A stretch of DNA of 5,485 nt from Candidatus Aminicenantes bacterium UBA4820 (GTDB lineage: Bacteria > Acidobacteriota > UBA4820): contig DHFQ01000066.1 of the NCBI GenBank assembly GCA_002402325.1, forward strand, positions 1 through 5,485, read 5' to 3'. The notes beneath the pieces were generated by a model. The model saw only the letters and a program-made list of their open reading frames with translations. It searched no databases and was not told the origin of the DNA. The position numbers and the translations under genes were made by a program. Shown here in pieces: positions 5,466-5,485 of this stretch; position 1 is the first letter of the stretch; every line of letters starts with the position of its first letter.

Positions 5466-5485
5466 AAAGCCTTATTTATTGCCTT

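Noticed and set aside
5412..5470. CRISPR repeat array
   Set aside because: Only two copies of about 22 bp with roughly 15 nt between them, unequal repeat centres, and no cas gene in the window.

Overview
The window is strongly AT-rich, and its proteins are rich in Lys, Glu and Ile with many AGA/AAA-type codons. That suggests a low-GC, probably anaerobic and possibly thermophilic bacterium. The proteins (a Sec-exported solute-binding sensor, a DUF4388/PATAN-like protein and a lytic transglycosylase) show a cell with peptidoglycan and an extracytoplasmic compartment. Deep-branching low-GC lineages such as Caldisericota would fit, but this is only a guess from style and no marker gene confirms it.

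Layout. Positions 1-210 are non-coding or hold only the edge of another gene. This stretch carries a good leftward sigma70-type promoter (60 to 32, minus strand), a run of three dyad-symmetric sequences (53-102) and a TATAAT box (187-192) just upstream of the first gene. Positions 211-3531 (+) encode a 1106-residue multi-sensor: signal peptide, periplasmic SBP_bac_3-like domain, one membrane helix, three PAS domains, a GAF domain, a fourth PAS and a degenerate fifth PAS-like module. The protein ends there, with no histidine kinase, GGDEF, EAL, HD or HTH output. Tail to tail with it, sharing the four bases TTAA (3528-3531) for both stop codons, is a minus-strand gene for a DUF4388 protein (4652 to 3528; start moved to the second Met because of a GGAGG ribosome binding site). 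Upstream of that, same strand, is a small membrane-anchored lytic transglycosylase of the SLT family (5334 to 4705). Positions 5335-5485 hold its promoter and, further right, two near-identical palindromes (TAAATGC/GCATTTA) that look like paired operators or a small interspersed repeat.

How the parts may work together. The sensor would read a periplasmic ligand, and the family's amino-acid-contacting Arg and Asp appear to be kept. It would pass the signal through the membrane to a cytoplasmic stack of PAS and GAF modules, but its output must lie in another protein unless the gene has lost its 3' end. The DUF4388 protein has the composition of a signalling adaptor (DUF4388, MshEN-like helical repeat, winged-helix-like segments, a possible TPR-like segment), but nothing here links it functionally to the sensor. 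The transglycosylase is a cell-wall housekeeping or remodelling enzyme. I see no mobile element, CRISPR array, RNA gene or clear defence system. The most notable points are the output-less sensor ending exactly where an output domain would normally begin, the very short or absent 5' leaders implied by the promoters, and the twin palindromes at the right edge.
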